Origin: Pseudomonas uvaldensis
GTDB taxonomy: Bacteria > Pseudomonadota > Gammaproteobacteria > Pseudomonadales > Pseudomonadaceae
Reading direction: 5' to 3'
Assembly (NCBI RefSeq): GCF_021271205.1
Contig: NZ_JAIWKS010000002.1
Span: 310,001-374,000, forward strand
DNA: 64,000 nt
This document shows positions 1 through 9,297 of the stretch, one piece after another (position 1 is the stretch's first letter; each line of letters opens with the position of its first letter). Both the position numbers and the translations under genes were made by a program. The notes under the pieces were generated by a model. That model worked only from the letters and a program-made list of their open reading frames with translations. It did not search any database and was not told the origin of the DNA.

Positions 1-2
1 GG

Positions 3-1088
3 CAATTCCAGTTGGTGGCCCACGTCAGCGGCGCGGCTTGCCTGGTCGCCAGTCCGGACGGCGCCAGCGTATTCCTGCTGACGGGGCTTGACCGCCCTGA
101 TACCGCGAACGCCGACGACATCAACCAGACCGTGGTCTTTCGTAGCGACGATCAAGGTAAACACTGGACCTGGTTGAGCGAGGGCTGGTTTGCCGAAGCC
201 GATCGGTTGGCCTGGAGCCTGACCCCCTATTTCCACGGTACGGACGAAGTCTGGGCGTGGGGCCGGCCGAGTGCTGCGGACGATGACAGCAGCGAAGCGG
301 CTTCTGGCAGCGTTTCCACCGGCGTTTTCTATTCGGCTGATCGCGGCGCCAGCAGCACAGCGATTGTCGCCTCCGAGCCGTTGCTGGTAGCTGCTGAGTC
401 AGTGCACGAAAAGTATCCGGAGATCAATGAATGGCACACCGGCTCAGGCGAGCAGGGGGACGTGCAGACCAACGTGCTGCAACTGGATGCCCGGCAGGCC
501 TTCATCTGGGTGTCCCAGCGATTCTGGGCAAGCAACCCCGACGGCGTCGGCAACAACATTGCGTTCAACGTGACCACGCGGGCCCGCCTGCAACGCGAAA
601 CAGGGCCCTGGCGAGTCGTCGAGGTACAGCGCGACGACAACCTGTTTGTCTCCAAACTGGTCCAGAACGATGCCGGCAAGGTCATTGGCCTTATCGATCA
701 GGGCAATCGAGGCCGCGACGTCGTCGCCGAACTGGACACCACCGCGCTGACCTGGCGCACCCTGAGCGAACTGCCCAGCGTGTTTGCCCCCCTGGCGTCG
801 GAAAGCCGGGTGCGCGGGACGAATTTCTGGGTCGGGCAGAACAGCCTGTTGATCAACACCACCAGCGAACATTACCCGCCGCGCTGGCTCTATTGGTGGT
901 CGGACGCGAGCATCTCGGCCGATGGGGTGTTTTATTCCAGGGACTGGGGCCAGTCGTGGAAACGCCTGGCCATTGCGGGCTATCTGGGCATCGTCGGTTT
1001 CCAGCCGGCGCAGGATCGGGTGATCTGGGGGAACGGCAATTGGTATGATAACAAGGATGTGGGTATTTATTCCTATGGGTTGCGTTGA
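3..1088 (+). CDS. BNR/sialidase-like repeat protein, 5' end outside the window
   Basis: The reading frame is open to the left edge, so this is the C-terminal part of a longer protein. The TTG at position 12 is internal, not a convincing start. Asp-box-like motifs (S-x-D-x-G-x-x-W) appear as SDDQGKHW, YSADRGAS and YSRDWGQSW, spaced across about 360 residues. This is the signature of a BNR/sialidase-type beta-propeller. No catalytic sialidase residues can be confirmed. It ends about 250 bp before nosR, separated by a REP pair, so it is probably unrelated to denitrification. The function is unknown. Confidence 0.6.
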   Translation, partial: QFQLVAHVSGAACLVASPDGASVFLLTGLDRPDTANADDINQTVVFRSDDQGKHWTWLSEGWFAEADRLAWSLTPYFHGTDEVWAWGRPSAADDDSSEAASGSVSTGVFYSADRGASSTAIVASEPLLVAAESVHEKYPEINEWHTGSGEQGDVQTNVLQLDARQAFIWVSQRFWASNPDGVGNNIAFNVTTRARLQRETGPWRVVEVQRDDNLFVSKLVQNDAGKVIGLIDQGNRGRDVVAELDTTALTWRTLSELPSVFAPLASESRVRGTNFWVGQNSLLINTTSEHYPPRWLYWWSDASISADGVFYSRDWGQSWKRLAIAGYLGIVGFQPAQDRVIWGNGNWYDNKDVGIYSYGLR

Positions 1089-1121
1089 GGATCGGGCTGA
1101 TCGGAGGTGTTCGGGCTGACG

Positions 1122-1221
1122 CCATCGCGAGCAGGCTTGCTCCCACAGTTGGGGCTGTGGTGGGCTCAGGTTTTGTGGTCGATAGAAAAACCCTGTGGAA
1201 GCGAGCCTGCTCGCGATGAGG
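1122..1221. repeat. REP inverted pair (REPIN)
   Basis: Two inverted copies of a REP sequence with core ATCGCGAGCAGGCTTGCTCC lie on either side of a spacer of about 50 bp, downstream of the BNR gene stop. The left arm starts near 1124 and the right arm ends near 1217. The element is extragenic and may stop or stabilise the upstream transcript. Confidence 0.85.
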
Positions 1222-1264
1222 GCTGGACATCCACCTCCCTCCCCACAGGTTTAGTTTTTCCAAG

Positions 1265-1278
1265 TTGATTTCAATCAA
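1265..1278 (+). promoter_or_regulatory. ANR/DNR box upstream of nosR
   Basis: TTGATTTCAATCAA is a perfect match to the FNR-family consensus TTGAT-N4-ATCAA, 63 bp before the nosR start. This predicts anaerobic/NO activation of nosR by ANR or DNR. Confidence 0.9.
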
Positions 1279-1341
1279 GGGCCGGCGAGGGGACGGCGCC
1301 TAGCATCATCGCCACGATTCTGCATTCAAGCCCTGGCGTCC

Positions 1342-3498
1342 ATGACCCTTCCCATTGTGATGCTGCACCCGTCCCGCTGCTGGCTTCATGGACTGTTAGC
1401 GCTCCTGCTGAGCTTCATGAGTCTCGCCCAGGCCAGGGATTACGGCGAGATCCAGCAACAGCGCATCCACCATGTCCTGAACCAGACCGATACGCTCTCC
1501 GCGCCTGAAGGCCCCTTCAAGGTGCGCACGCTGTCCGCCGCGGGCAAGGTCCTGGGTTATGTGTTCCAGAGCCTGGATGTGGTGAACATTCCCGCCTACT
1601 CGGGCAAGCCGATCAACGTCCAGGTCATCCTCGATCCCGCCGGCATGATCCTGGATGCCTATGTGCTCGAACACCATGAGCCGATCCTGCTGATCGGCAT
1701 CGCCGAAGAAAAGCTCCATGGGTTCAGTGCGCGCTACAGCGGTATCAAGGTCAACCAGCGGGTCGTCGTGGGGCACTCCAGCGACCCGGATGCGGTGACG
1801 GTGGACGCCATAGCCGGTGCCACCGTGACGGCGATGGTGGTCAACGAAGTGATCATGCGCGCCGCCCATGACGTCGCGGTGTCACTGGGCCTGGTCAAGG
1901 GCAATTCCGGGGTGGTCGTGGCGCCGGCCCGGGTGCGTGAAGATACCTATCACACCGCCGACTGGAACACGCTGGTCGGGGATGGCTCGGTGCGGCGTTT
2001 GCTGCTGACCCGCGGTCAAGTGGACGCTTCCTTCAAGGGCACCGAGGCCGAGCAGGTCGAAATGGCCAGTGCCGGGCAGGTGGATGACACCTTCATCGAC
2101 CTGTACGTCACGCACCTGAACCCACCCACCATCGGTCGCAATCTGCTGGGTGAGGTGCAATATCGCACGCTGATGGCCGAGCTCAAGCCGGGCGAGCAGG
2201 CCATCGCCGTAATGGGCAGCGGGCGTTATTCATTCAAGGGCTCGGGCTACGTACGCGGGGGCATTTTCGACCGGGTGGTGTTGCGCCAGTTCGGCGACAC
2301 CATCAGCTTCCGCGATCTGGATTTCCAGCGCCTGGATGATGTGGCCCTCGACGACATGCCGGCGTTCGATGAAATGGCAATCTTCATCATCCGTGCGTCC
2401 CACCGTTTCGATCCCGGCTCGCCCTGGAGCCTGGAGCTGCTGGTGCGCCGCCAGACCGGCCCCGTCAGCGGTATCTTCAGCAGCTTCGAACTTGGCTACC
2501 AACTGCCTGAGCCGTATCTGGAGCGGCCGTTGCCCACGGCCGCGCAACTGGCGGCGGCCGAGGAGGCCAGCCGCCCCCTGTGGCTGACGCTCTGGTATCA
2601 GAAAAGCGTCGAGATCGTCGTGCTGGGGGTGGCCTTGCTGGTGCTCACCGTCATCCTGTTCTTCCAGGATGCGCTGGCCCGCAGGCCGAAGCTGCTGCAC
2701 TGGGTCCGCCGGGGCTATTTGGTGTTCACGGTGGTGTTTCTCGGCGGCTATGCCCTGGCGCAACTGTCGGTGGTCAATGTGCTGACGTTCGTCCATGCAT
2801 TGTTCGAAGGGTTTCGTTGGGAGCTTTTCCTCACCGATCCGCTGATCTTTATCCTGTGGGTGTTCACCGCCGCCAGCATTCTGCTGTGGGGACGGGGCGT
2901 GTTCTGCGGTTGGCTGTGCCCGTTCGGTGCTCTGCAGGAGCTGATCAACGAACTGGCGCGCCGGTTCAAGGTGCCTCAATACGAACTGCCGTTTGCCGTT
3001 CACGAGCGGTTGTGGGCGATCAAGTACATCATTCTGCTGGTGCTGTTCGGTGTCTCGCTGGAGTCCATGGCCACCGCCGAGCGGCTGGCTGAAGTCGAGC
3101 CGTTCAAGACCGCCATCACCTTACGGTTCGATCGCCAGTGGTGGTTCGTCGCGTATGCGGCGGGCCTGCTGCTGGTCAATCTGTTTACCCGCAAAGTCTA
3201 CTGCCGCTACATCTGCCCGCTGGGGGCGGCCCTGGCGATGCCGACGCGCTTGCGCCTGTTCGACTGGCTCAAGCGCCGCAAGGAGTGCGGTAACCCTTGT
3301 CAGTTGTGCGCCAGGGAATGCGAGATCCAGGCGATTCATCCCGACGGCCGGATCAACGCCAACGAATGCCACTACTGCCTCGACTGCCAGATGACCTGGC
3401 ACAACGAAAACAAATGCCCGCCGCTGATCAACAAGCGCAAGAAGCGCGGCAAAGCGACTGCAACCGATCCGCAACTGATTCCCGTGGTGCAACGGTGA
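1342..3498 (+). CDS. nosR: NosR, membrane flavo-iron-sulfur protein for N2O reductase
   Basis: NosR is a membrane protein needed for nosZ expression and for electron delivery to N2O reductase. The 718-residue product starts with a signal/anchor sequence. A periplasmic FMN-binding domain follows, with the flavinylation motif DAIAGATVT (about 155-163, acceptor T161; the usual S before GAT is A). Several membrane segments lie between about residues 420 and 630. Two CxxxCP motifs (CGWLCP near 522, CRYICP near 620) and a C-terminal Cys-rich ferredoxin-like domain (CGNPCQLC, CHYCLDC) complete the NosR/NirI layout. It heads the nos cluster behind a perfect ANR/DNR box. A start at Met7 (1360) is possible because neither start has a strong ribosome binding site. 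Confidence 0.96.
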   Translation: MTLPIVMLHPSRCWLHGLLALLLSFMSLAQARDYGEIQQQRIHHVLNQTDTLSAPEGPFKVRTLSAAGKVLGYVFQSLDVVNIPAYSGKPINVQVILDPAGMILDAYVLEHHEPILLIGIAEEKLHGFSARYSGIKVNQRVVVGHSSDPDAVTVDAIAGATVTAMVVNEVIMRAAHDVAVSLGLVKGNSGVVVAPARVREDTYHTADWNTLVGDGSVRRLLLTRGQVDASFKGTEAEQVEMASAGQVDDTFIDLYVTHLNPPTIGRNLLGEVQYRTLMAELKPGEQAIAVMGSGRYSFKGSGYVRGGIFDRVVLRQFGDTISFRDLDFQRLDDVALDDMPAFDEMAIFIIRASHRFDPGSPWSLELLVRRQTGPVSGIFSSFELGYQLPEPYLERPLPTAAQLAAAEEASRPLWLTLWYQKSVEIVVLGVALLVLTVILFFQDALARRPKLLHWVRRGYLVFTVVFLGGYALAQLSVVNVLTFVHALFEGFRWELFLTDPLIFILWVFTAASILLWGRGVFCGWLCPFGALQELINELARRFKVPQYELPFAVHERLWAIKYIILLVLFGVSLESMATAERLAEVEPFKTAITLRFDRQWWFVAYAAGLLLVNLFTRKVYCRYICPLGAALAMPTRLRLFDWLKRRKECGNPCQLCARECEIQAIHPDGRINANECHYCLDCQMTWHNENKCPPLINKRKKRGKATATDPQLIPVVQR

Positions 3499-3506
3499 AG
3501 TTCAAC

Positions 3507-3592
3507 CTGTGGGAGCAAAGCTTGCTCGCGATAGCCAGTCAATACAGTGTCGACTGCCTTGCCCCAATCGCGAGCAAGCTTTGCTCCCACAG
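3507..3592. repeat. REP inverted pair between nosR and nosZ
   Basis: CTGTGGGAGCAAAGCTTGCT... (3507-3532) and its near-perfect reverse complement (3567-3592) can form a 26-bp stem. It lies in the 169-bp gap between nosR and nosZ, so it could attenuate read-through or protect one of the transcripts. No separate ANR/DNR box was seen before nosZ. Confidence 0.88.
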
Positions 3593-3667
3593 GTGTGTGA
3601 CATCACTGATCGGCATGACCCGGTGACCTGTTCCCTTCGACCGATTCATTCTTGATGGAGCATTAGC

Positions 3668-5587
3668 ATGAACGACAAGACAAACGACACCACCGAGGTG
3701 GCGCCAGAACCCAGGGGTGTCAGCCGGCGCAGCTTCCTTGGCACGGGCGCGGTGACGGGCGCGGTGCTGGCCGGCGCCACGGCGCTGGGGGCCGGAACGT
3801 TCACCCGCGAGTCATGGGCAGCGGCGGCCAAGGAAGCCAAGTCCAAGATCCATGTCGCGCCCGGTGAGCTGGACGAGTACTACGGTTTCTGGAGCGGAGG
3901 CCATCAGGGCGAGGTGAGGGTGTTGGGGGTTCCGTCGATGCGCGAGTTGATGCGCATCCCGGTGTTCAACGTCGATTCGGCCACCGGTTGGGGCCTGACC
4001 AACGAAAGCAAGCATATCCTGGGGGACAGCGCCAAATACCAGAACGGCGACTGCCACCACCCGCATATTTCCATGACCGATGGCAAATACGACGGCAAAT
4101 ACCTGTTCATCAATGACAAGGCCAACTCCCGGGTCGCGCGCATTCGGCTGGACATCATGAAGTGCGACAAGATCCTCTCCGTGCCCAACGTCCAGGCAAT
4201 CCACGGCCTGCGCCTGCAAAAGGTGCCGTATACCAAGTATGTGTTCGCCAACGCCGAGTTCGTGATCCCGCACCCCAACGATGGCCGCACTTTCGACCTG
4301 CAAGACAAGAACAGCTACACGATGTTCAACGCCATCGATGCCGAGAAAATGGAGATGGCGTTCCAGGTGATCGTCGATGGCAACCTGGATAACTCCGACG
4401 CGGACTACACCGGCAAATACGCTGCCAGCACCTGCTACAACTCGGAGAAAGCCTACGATCTGGGCGGCATGATGCGCAACGAACGCGACTGGGTGGTGGT
4501 GTTCAACATTCCGCGGATCGAGGCAGCGATCAAAGCCGGCAAGTTCATCACCCTGGACGGCTCCAAGGTACCGGTGGTCGATGGTCGCAAGACCGATGGC
4601 AAGGACTCCGAGTTCACCCGCTACATCCCGGTGCCGAAGAACCCCCACGGGTGCAACACCTCGTCGGACGGCAAATATTTCATCGCCAACGGCAAGCTGT
4701 CGCCCACTGTCTCGATGATCGCCATCGACCGCCTGGATGGCCTGTTCGAGGGCCGCTACAAGGATCCGCGCGAGGTGATCGTCGCAGAGCCCGAACTGGG
4801 CCTGGGGCCGCTGCACACCACCTTCGATGGACGCGGCAATGCGTACACCACGCTGTTCATCGACAGCCAGGTGGTGAAGTGGAACATGGACGAGGCCATC
4901 CGCGCCTACAAGGGCGAAAAGGTCAACTACATCAAGCAGAAACTCGACGTGCAGTACCAGCCCGGCCACAACCACGCGTCGCTGACCGAGACCAGTGAGG
5001 CGGACGGCAAATGGCTGGTCGTGCTGTGCAAATTCTCCAAGGACCGTTTCCTGCCCACCGGGCCGCTGCACCCGGAGAACGACCAGTTGATTGACATCTC
5101 CGGCGACGAAATGAAACTGGTGCACGACGGCCCGGCCTTCGCCGAGCCCCACGACTGCATCCTTGCCCGGCGGGACCAGATCAAGACCCAGAAAATCTGG
5201 AATCGCAACGACCCGTTCTTCGCCCCCACGGTGGAGCGGGCCAAGAAGGATGGCATCAACCTGGAAACCGACAACAAGGTCATCCGCGACGGCAACAAGG
5301 TGCGGGTCTACATGACGTCCATGGCGCCGGCCTATGGCCTGACGGAGTTCACCGTCAAGCAGGGCAACGAAGTGACGGTGACCATCACCAACATCGACCA
5401 GATCGAGGACGTGTCCCACGGTTTTGTCATGACCAACCACGGCGTAAGCATGGAGATCAGCCCTCAGCAAACCTCATCCATTACCTTCACCGCCGACAAG
5501 CCTGGCCTGCACTGGTACTACTGCAGCTGGTTCTGCCACGCCCTGCACATGGAAATGGTCGGGCGCATGCTGGTTGAAAAGGCCTGA
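3668..5587 (+). CDS. nosZ: Nitrous oxide reductase NosZ
   Basis: This periplasmic copper enzyme reduces N2O to N2, the last step of denitrification. The 639-residue protein begins with a twin-arginine signal (SRRSFLG near residue 19), so it is exported folded by Tat. This marks the typical clade I enzyme. The body is a seven-bladed propeller with the His-rich CuZ sites (for example DCHHPH, HGCN, HNHAS, EPHD). The C-terminal cupredoxin domain carries the CuA ligands in CSWFCHALHMEM near residue 619. GGAG about 10 bp upstream supports the start. nosDFYL follow on the same strand. Confidence 0.98.
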   Translation: MNDKTNDTTEVAPEPRGVSRRSFLGTGAVTGAVLAGATALGAGTFTRESWAAAAKEAKSKIHVAPGELDEYYGFWSGGHQGEVRVLGVPSMRELMRIPVFNVDSATGWGLTNESKHILGDSAKYQNGDCHHPHISMTDGKYDGKYLFINDKANSRVARIRLDIMKCDKILSVPNVQAIHGLRLQKVPYTKYVFANAEFVIPHPNDGRTFDLQDKNSYTMFNAIDAEKMEMAFQVIVDGNLDNSDADYTGKYAASTCYNSEKAYDLGGMMRNERDWVVVFNIPRIEAAIKAGKFITLDGSKVPVVDGRKTDGKDSEFTRYIPVPKNPHGCNTSSDGKYFIANGKLSPTVSMIAIDRLDGLFEGRYKDPREVIVAEPELGLGPLHTTFDGRGNAYTTLFIDSQVVKWNMDEAIRAYKGEKVNYIKQKLDVQYQPGHNHASLTETSEADGKWLVVLCKFSKDRFLPTGPLHPENDQLIDISGDEMKLVHDGPAFAEPHDCILARRDQIKTQKIWNRNDPFFAPTVERAKKDGINLETDNKVIRDGNKVRVYMTSMAPAYGLTEFTVKQGNEVTVTITNIDQIEDVSHGFVMTNHGVSMEISPQQTSSITFTADKPGLHWYYCSWFCHALHMEMVGRMLVEKA

Positions 5588-5610
5588 GTCGGCCGATCCG
5601 GGAGGTTGAA

Positions 5611-6930
5611 ATGGCCGGGAACAAGCGACGATTTACGAGCGACGTTCGGCAACCGGTCATTGCGCTGGTGCTCTGGCTGGTGTCCGGTGGCGTGCTCGCG
5701 GCGCCACAGCCGATCACTGACCTGCCTCTGCAGGCCGACGGCGAGCTGCATTGGCGCTTGCCTGCCGGCCACTACCAGGGCTCTTTCAGTGTCGATCAAT
5801 CCATGACCCTCATCTGTGAACCGGGAGCAGTATTCCGGGGGCCGGGCGAGGGTAATGGCCTGACTATCCGGGCAGCGCATGTTCAGGTCCAGGGCTGCAC
5901 GTTTCTGGATTGGGGCCATGACCTGACGGCCATGAATGCCGCCGTATTCATTCAGCCTGCCGCACAGGGCGCGGTGATCAAGGGGAACCGTATGCAGGGG
6001 CAGGGCTTCGGCATCTGGGTCGATGGCGCACGAGACGTCAGCCTGATCGACAACGTTATCCAGGGTGACCCGAGCCTACGTTCTCAGGATCGTGGCAATG
6101 GCATTCATCTGTATGCCGTCCATGGTGCCCGGGTCATCGGCAACCAGATACGCGAAACCCGTGACGGCATCTACATCGACACATCCAGTGGCAACCTGCT
6201 CCAGGGCAATACGCTGGAGGATTTGCGCTACGGCGTGCATTACATGTTTGCCAACGATAACCGCCTGTTGGGCAATACCACCCGGCGTACCCGTACCGGG
6301 TACGCCTTGATGCAGAGCCGCCAACTGACGGTGATCGGCAACCGCTCCGAACAGGACCAGAACTACGGGATCCTGATGAACTACATCACTTATTCGACCT
6401 TGCGCGACAACGTCGTCAGCGACGTACGCGACGGGTCCACCGGCGACACCATGATCACTGGCGCCGAGGGCAAGGGACTGTTCATCTACAACTCCTTGTT
6501 CAACCGCATCGAAGGCAATCGCTTCGAGCGCAGTGCTCTGGGCATCCATCTGACCGCCGGTTCGGAGGACAACCGCATCGTCGGCAATGTCTTTGCCGGC
6601 AACCAGCGCCAGGTCAAGTACGTAGCCACGCGCTTGCAGGAATGGTCGGCGGATGGGCGCGGCAATTATTGGAGCGACTACCTCGGCTGGGATCGCAATG
6701 GCGATGGCCTGGGCGACGTGCCCTATGAACCCAACGATAACGTCGACCGCCTTCTGTGGCGCTACCCGCAGGTACGGCTGTTGATGAACAGTCCGGGGAT
6801 CGAGCTGCTGCGTTGGGTCCAGCGGGCGTTCCCGGTGATGAAATCCCCAGGGGTAACCGACCGCCATCCGTTGATGGAGCCACCGGTCCTCGCCCCACAA
6901 CGCAACAGTGCTTCGGAGGACGCATCTTGA
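5611..6930 (+). CDS. nosD: NosD, periplasmic copper-site maturation protein
   Basis: NosD works with the NosFY ABC transporter to build the CuZ/CuS centre of NosZ. The 439-residue product has an N-terminal signal peptide (about 1-30, cleavage near LAAPQ). Many imperfect parallel beta-helix (CASH/PbH1) repeats follow, with recurring N-x-I/L-x-G-N patterns such as VIKGNRM and IEGNRF. The start has GGGAGG 7 bp upstream. The stop overlaps the nosF start. Confidence 0.96.
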   Translation: MAGNKRRFTSDVRQPVIALVLWLVSGGVLAAPQPITDLPLQADGELHWRLPAGHYQGSFSVDQSMTLICEPGAVFRGPGEGNGLTIRAAHVQVQGCTFLDWGHDLTAMNAAVFIQPAAQGAVIKGNRMQGQGFGIWVDGARDVSLIDNVIQGDPSLRSQDRGNGIHLYAVHGARVIGNQIRETRDGIYIDTSSGNLLQGNTLEDLRYGVHYMFANDNRLLGNTTRRTRTGYALMQSRQLTVIGNRSEQDQNYGILMNYITYSTLRDNVVSDVRDGSTGDTMITGAEGKGLFIYNSLFNRIEGNRFERSALGIHLTAGSEDNRIVGNVFAGNQRQVKYVATRLQEWSADGRGNYWSDYLGWDRNGDGLGDVPYEPNDNVDRLLWRYPQVRLLMNSPGIELLRWVQRAFPVMKSPGVTDRHPLMEPPVLAPQRNSASEDAS

Positions 6931-7844
6931 ACGTCGTCGAGATCGAAGGCGTGAGCCAGCACTACGGGGATGCCACCGTATTGCATGAATTGGACCTGGA
7001 CCTGGCCCAGGGCGAGGTGCTTGGCCTGTTCGGCCACAACGGCGCGGGCAAGACCACCACCATGAAGCTGATACTCGGTTTGCTGCGGGCCAGTGAAGGC
7101 CGGGTGCGGGTGTTCGGCCGTGAGCCCAGCGACTCGACGGTGCGCCGGATGCTCGGTTACCTGCCGGAGAACGTCATGTTCTACCCGCAGTTGAGCGGCC
7201 TGGAAACCTTGCAGCATTTCGCCCGGCTCAAAGGGGCGACGCCGGCACAGGTCGAACGCTTGTTGGAAGAGGTCGGGCTGGCGGAGGCGGCGCGACGCAG
7301 GGTGCGGACCTACTCCAAAGGCATGCGCCAACGGTTGGGGCTGGCCCAGGCGTTGCTCGGCCAACCGCGCCTGTTATTGCTGGACGAACCCACGGTGGGC
7401 CTTGACCCCATCGCCACCCAGGATCTCTACCGGATGCTCGACCGCCTGCGCTGGCAGGGCACCAGCATCATTCTCTGCTCCCACGTCCTGCCGGGCGTCG
7501 AGGCTCACATCAACCGTGCCGCGATCCTGACCCGAGGGCGCCTGTTGGCCCTGGGGAGCCTGGATCGGTTGCGTCGGGAGGCGGGGCTGCCGACGCTGAT
7601 CCGCGCATCGGGTGTCACACGGGCCAGCCAACTGCAAGAGCACTGGCGCAGTGAAGGGCATCTGGCCCAGGGCTGGGGCGCCCAAGGCTTGCAGGTGTCC
7701 GCGCCGGACGGCAGCAAACTGGCCTTGCTGCGCCAGTTACTGGCGCAACACAACCCGACGGACGTCGAGGTCAAGCCGCCGTCCCTCGAGGACTTGTACC
7801 GGCACTACATGAACGGCGCGGCAACCGGGGAGACCTGTCAATGA
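6927..7844 (+). CDS. nosF: NosF, ABC transporter ATP-binding subunit
   Basis: NosF is the cytoplasmic ATPase of NosDFY. The 305-residue protein has Walker [10 protein letters not shown] (about residue 35), the ABC signature YSKGMRQ and Walker B LLLLDEP. The start is a TTG sharing bases with the nosD stop (TTGA), with GGAGGA 6 bp upstream. The in-frame ATG further upstream would lie deep within nosD. The 3' end overlaps nosY by 4 bp (ATGA), indicating translational coupling. Confidence 0.95.
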   Translation: MNVVEIEGVSQHYGDATVLHELDLDLAQGEVLGLFGHNGAGKTTTMKLILGLLRASEGRVRVFGREPSDSTVRRMLGYLPENVMFYPQLSGLETLQHFARLKGATPAQVERLLEEVGLAEAARRRVRTYSKGMRQRLGLAQALLGQPRLLLLDEPTVGLDPIATQDLYRMLDRLRWQGTSIILCSHVLPGVEAHINRAAILTRGRLLALGSLDRLRREAGLPTLIRASGVTRASQLQEHWRSEGHLAQGWGAQGLQVSAPDGSKLALLRQLLAQHNPTDVEVKPPSLEDLYRHYMNGAATGETCQ

Positions 7845-8671
7845 ACCCGATCTGGAACATGGCCCGCAAGGAACTCAGCGATGGCTTGCGCAACCGTTGG
7901 CTATTGGCGATCAGTCTGTTGTTCGCCGCGCTGGCAATCGGTATCGCGTGGCTGGGCGCGGCGGCGTCCGGTCAACTGGGGTTCACCTCGGTGCCGGCGA
8001 CCGTAGCGAGCCTGGCGAGCCTGGCAACTTTCCTGATGCCCTTGATCGCCTTGCTGCTGGCGTATGACGCGATTGTCGGCGAGGACGAGAGCGGGACATT
8101 GCTGCTGTTGCTGACCTATCCGTTGAGTCGCGGCCAGTTGCTGCTGGGCAAGTTCGTCGGCCATGGCCTCATCCTGGCTCTGGCGACGCTGATCGGCTTC
8201 GGCTGCGCGATGCTGGCCATCGCCCTGTGGGTCGATGATGTCGAATTGAACCTGCTGCTCTGGGCCTTCGGTCGCTTCATGCTGTCGAGCACGCTGCTGG
8301 GCTGGGTCTTCCTGGGACTGGCCTATGTGCTGAGCAGTGTTTCGGCGGAAAAATCCACCGCCGCCGGCCTGGCGCTGGGCGTGTGGTTCTTCTTTGTGCT
8401 GGTGTTCGATTTGGTGCTGTTGGCATTGCTGGTGCTGAGCGAGGGCCGCTTTAGTCCGGAGCTGTTGCCGTGGCTGCTGTTGTTCAACCCTGCCGATGTG
8501 TACCGGTTGATCAATCTGTCGGGGTTCGACGCCGCCTCCAACGGTGCCTCGGTCATGGCGCTGGGCGGCGACTTGCCGGTGTCGGGGCTGGTGCTCTGGC
8601 TTTGCCTCGGGTTGTGGATGGCGGTGCCGTTGTGGTTGGCCTACCGATTGTTCAACCGCCGGTGCCCGTGA
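7841..8671 (+). CDS. nosY: NosY, ABC-2 type permease
   Basis: NosY is the membrane subunit of NosDFY, needed for assembly of the NosZ catalytic copper cluster. The 276 residues contain about six strongly hydrophobic segments typical of ABC-2 permeases. The conserved stretch [22 protein letters not shown] lies in the first third. Its ATG overlaps the nosF stop. nosL follows after 28 bp. Confidence 0.95.
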   Translation: MNPIWNMARKELSDGLRNRWLLAISLLFAALAIGIAWLGAAASGQLGFTSVPATVASLASLATFLMPLIALLLAYDAIVGEDESGTLLLLLTYPLSRGQLLLGKFVGHGLILALATLIGFGCAMLAIALWVDDVELNLLLWAFGRFMLSSTLLGWVFLGLAYVLSSVSAEKSTAAGLALGVWFFFVLVFDLVLLALLVLSEGRFSPELLPWLLLFNPADVYRLINLSGFDAASNGASVMALGGDLPVSGLVLWLCLGLWMAVPLWLAYRLFNRRCP

Positions 8672-8699
8672 TTTCTGATGGGTAAGGGAGCATGCAACA

Positions 8700-9227
8700 A
8701 TGAACAAGGTGTCCTTTAAGGCGAGTCGGTTCCTGGCCGCAATGTGGGTGTGCCTGGCGATGGTGGGATGTGAAAAAGTGTCCTCATCCAAGGGGACCGA
8801 AGCGGCCCTGGCGTTTCACCCCAATGATGAGTGCCACGTGTGCGGCATGGTGATCACTGATTTTCCCGGGCCCAAGGGGGCTGCGGTGGGGGCGGGCGGT
8901 GTGAAGAAGTTTTGCTCGCCAGCGGAAATGCTTGGCTGGTGGCTGCAGCCGGAGAACCATCGGGCCGACGTCAAGCTGTATGTCCACGACATGGGGCAAA
9001 GCCACTGGAACGCACCGGATGACGCCCACTTGATCGATGCGCGAACCGCCTGGTTCGTCGTTGGCACCGGCCTCAAGGGCGCCATGGGCGTGGTGCTGGC
9101 CTCGTTCTCCGATGCTCAGGCAGCCCGGAAACTTGCCGGCGATACCGGCGGGCGCGTGCTGCGTCTGGAAGAGATTGACCAGAAGGTACTTGGACAGGCT
9201 TCGGCCATGTCATCGATGAACCACTGA
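8700..9227 (+). CDS. nosL: NosL, copper-binding outer-membrane lipoprotein
   Basis: NosL is a Cu(I) chaperone for NosZ maturation. The 175-residue product has a lipoprotein signal with lipobox LAMVGC (Cys about 24) and the metal-binding CHVCGM motif near residue 45. It is the last gene of the nos operon. A strong bidirectional hairpin follows before the convergent nirN. Confidence 0.95.
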   Translation: MNKVSFKASRFLAAMWVCLAMVGCEKVSSSKGTEAALAFHPNDECHVCGMVITDFPGPKGAAVGAGGVKKFCSPAEMLGWWLQPENHRADVKLYVHDMGQSHWNAPDDAHLIDARTAWFVVGTGLKGAMGVVLASFSDAQAARKLAGDTGGRVLRLEEIDQKVLGQASAMSSMNH

Positions 9228-9252
9228 CCGGACCCTCCCTGCATCAATGCAA

Positions 9253-9279
9253 GCTTGCCCACCGCTATTGTGGGCAAGC
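9253..9279. terminator. Bidirectional terminator between nosL and nirN
   Basis: GCTTGCCCAC and its exact reverse complement GTGGGCAAGC flank a 7-nt loop, giving a 10-bp stem. On the + strand it is followed by CTTTCCTT. It sits in the 70-bp gap between convergent nosL and nirN. Confidence 0.75.
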
Positions 9280-9297
9280 CTTTCCTTGCGGTGTGTG

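Noticed and set aside
12..14. TTG as the start codon of the first gene
   Set aside because: The frame is open to the window edge with no ribosome binding site, so the gene is simply cut by the edge.
3812..5470. 552-codon antisense frame over nosZ
   Set aside because: It is a mirror of nosZ codon structure without recognisable domains or a ribosome binding site.
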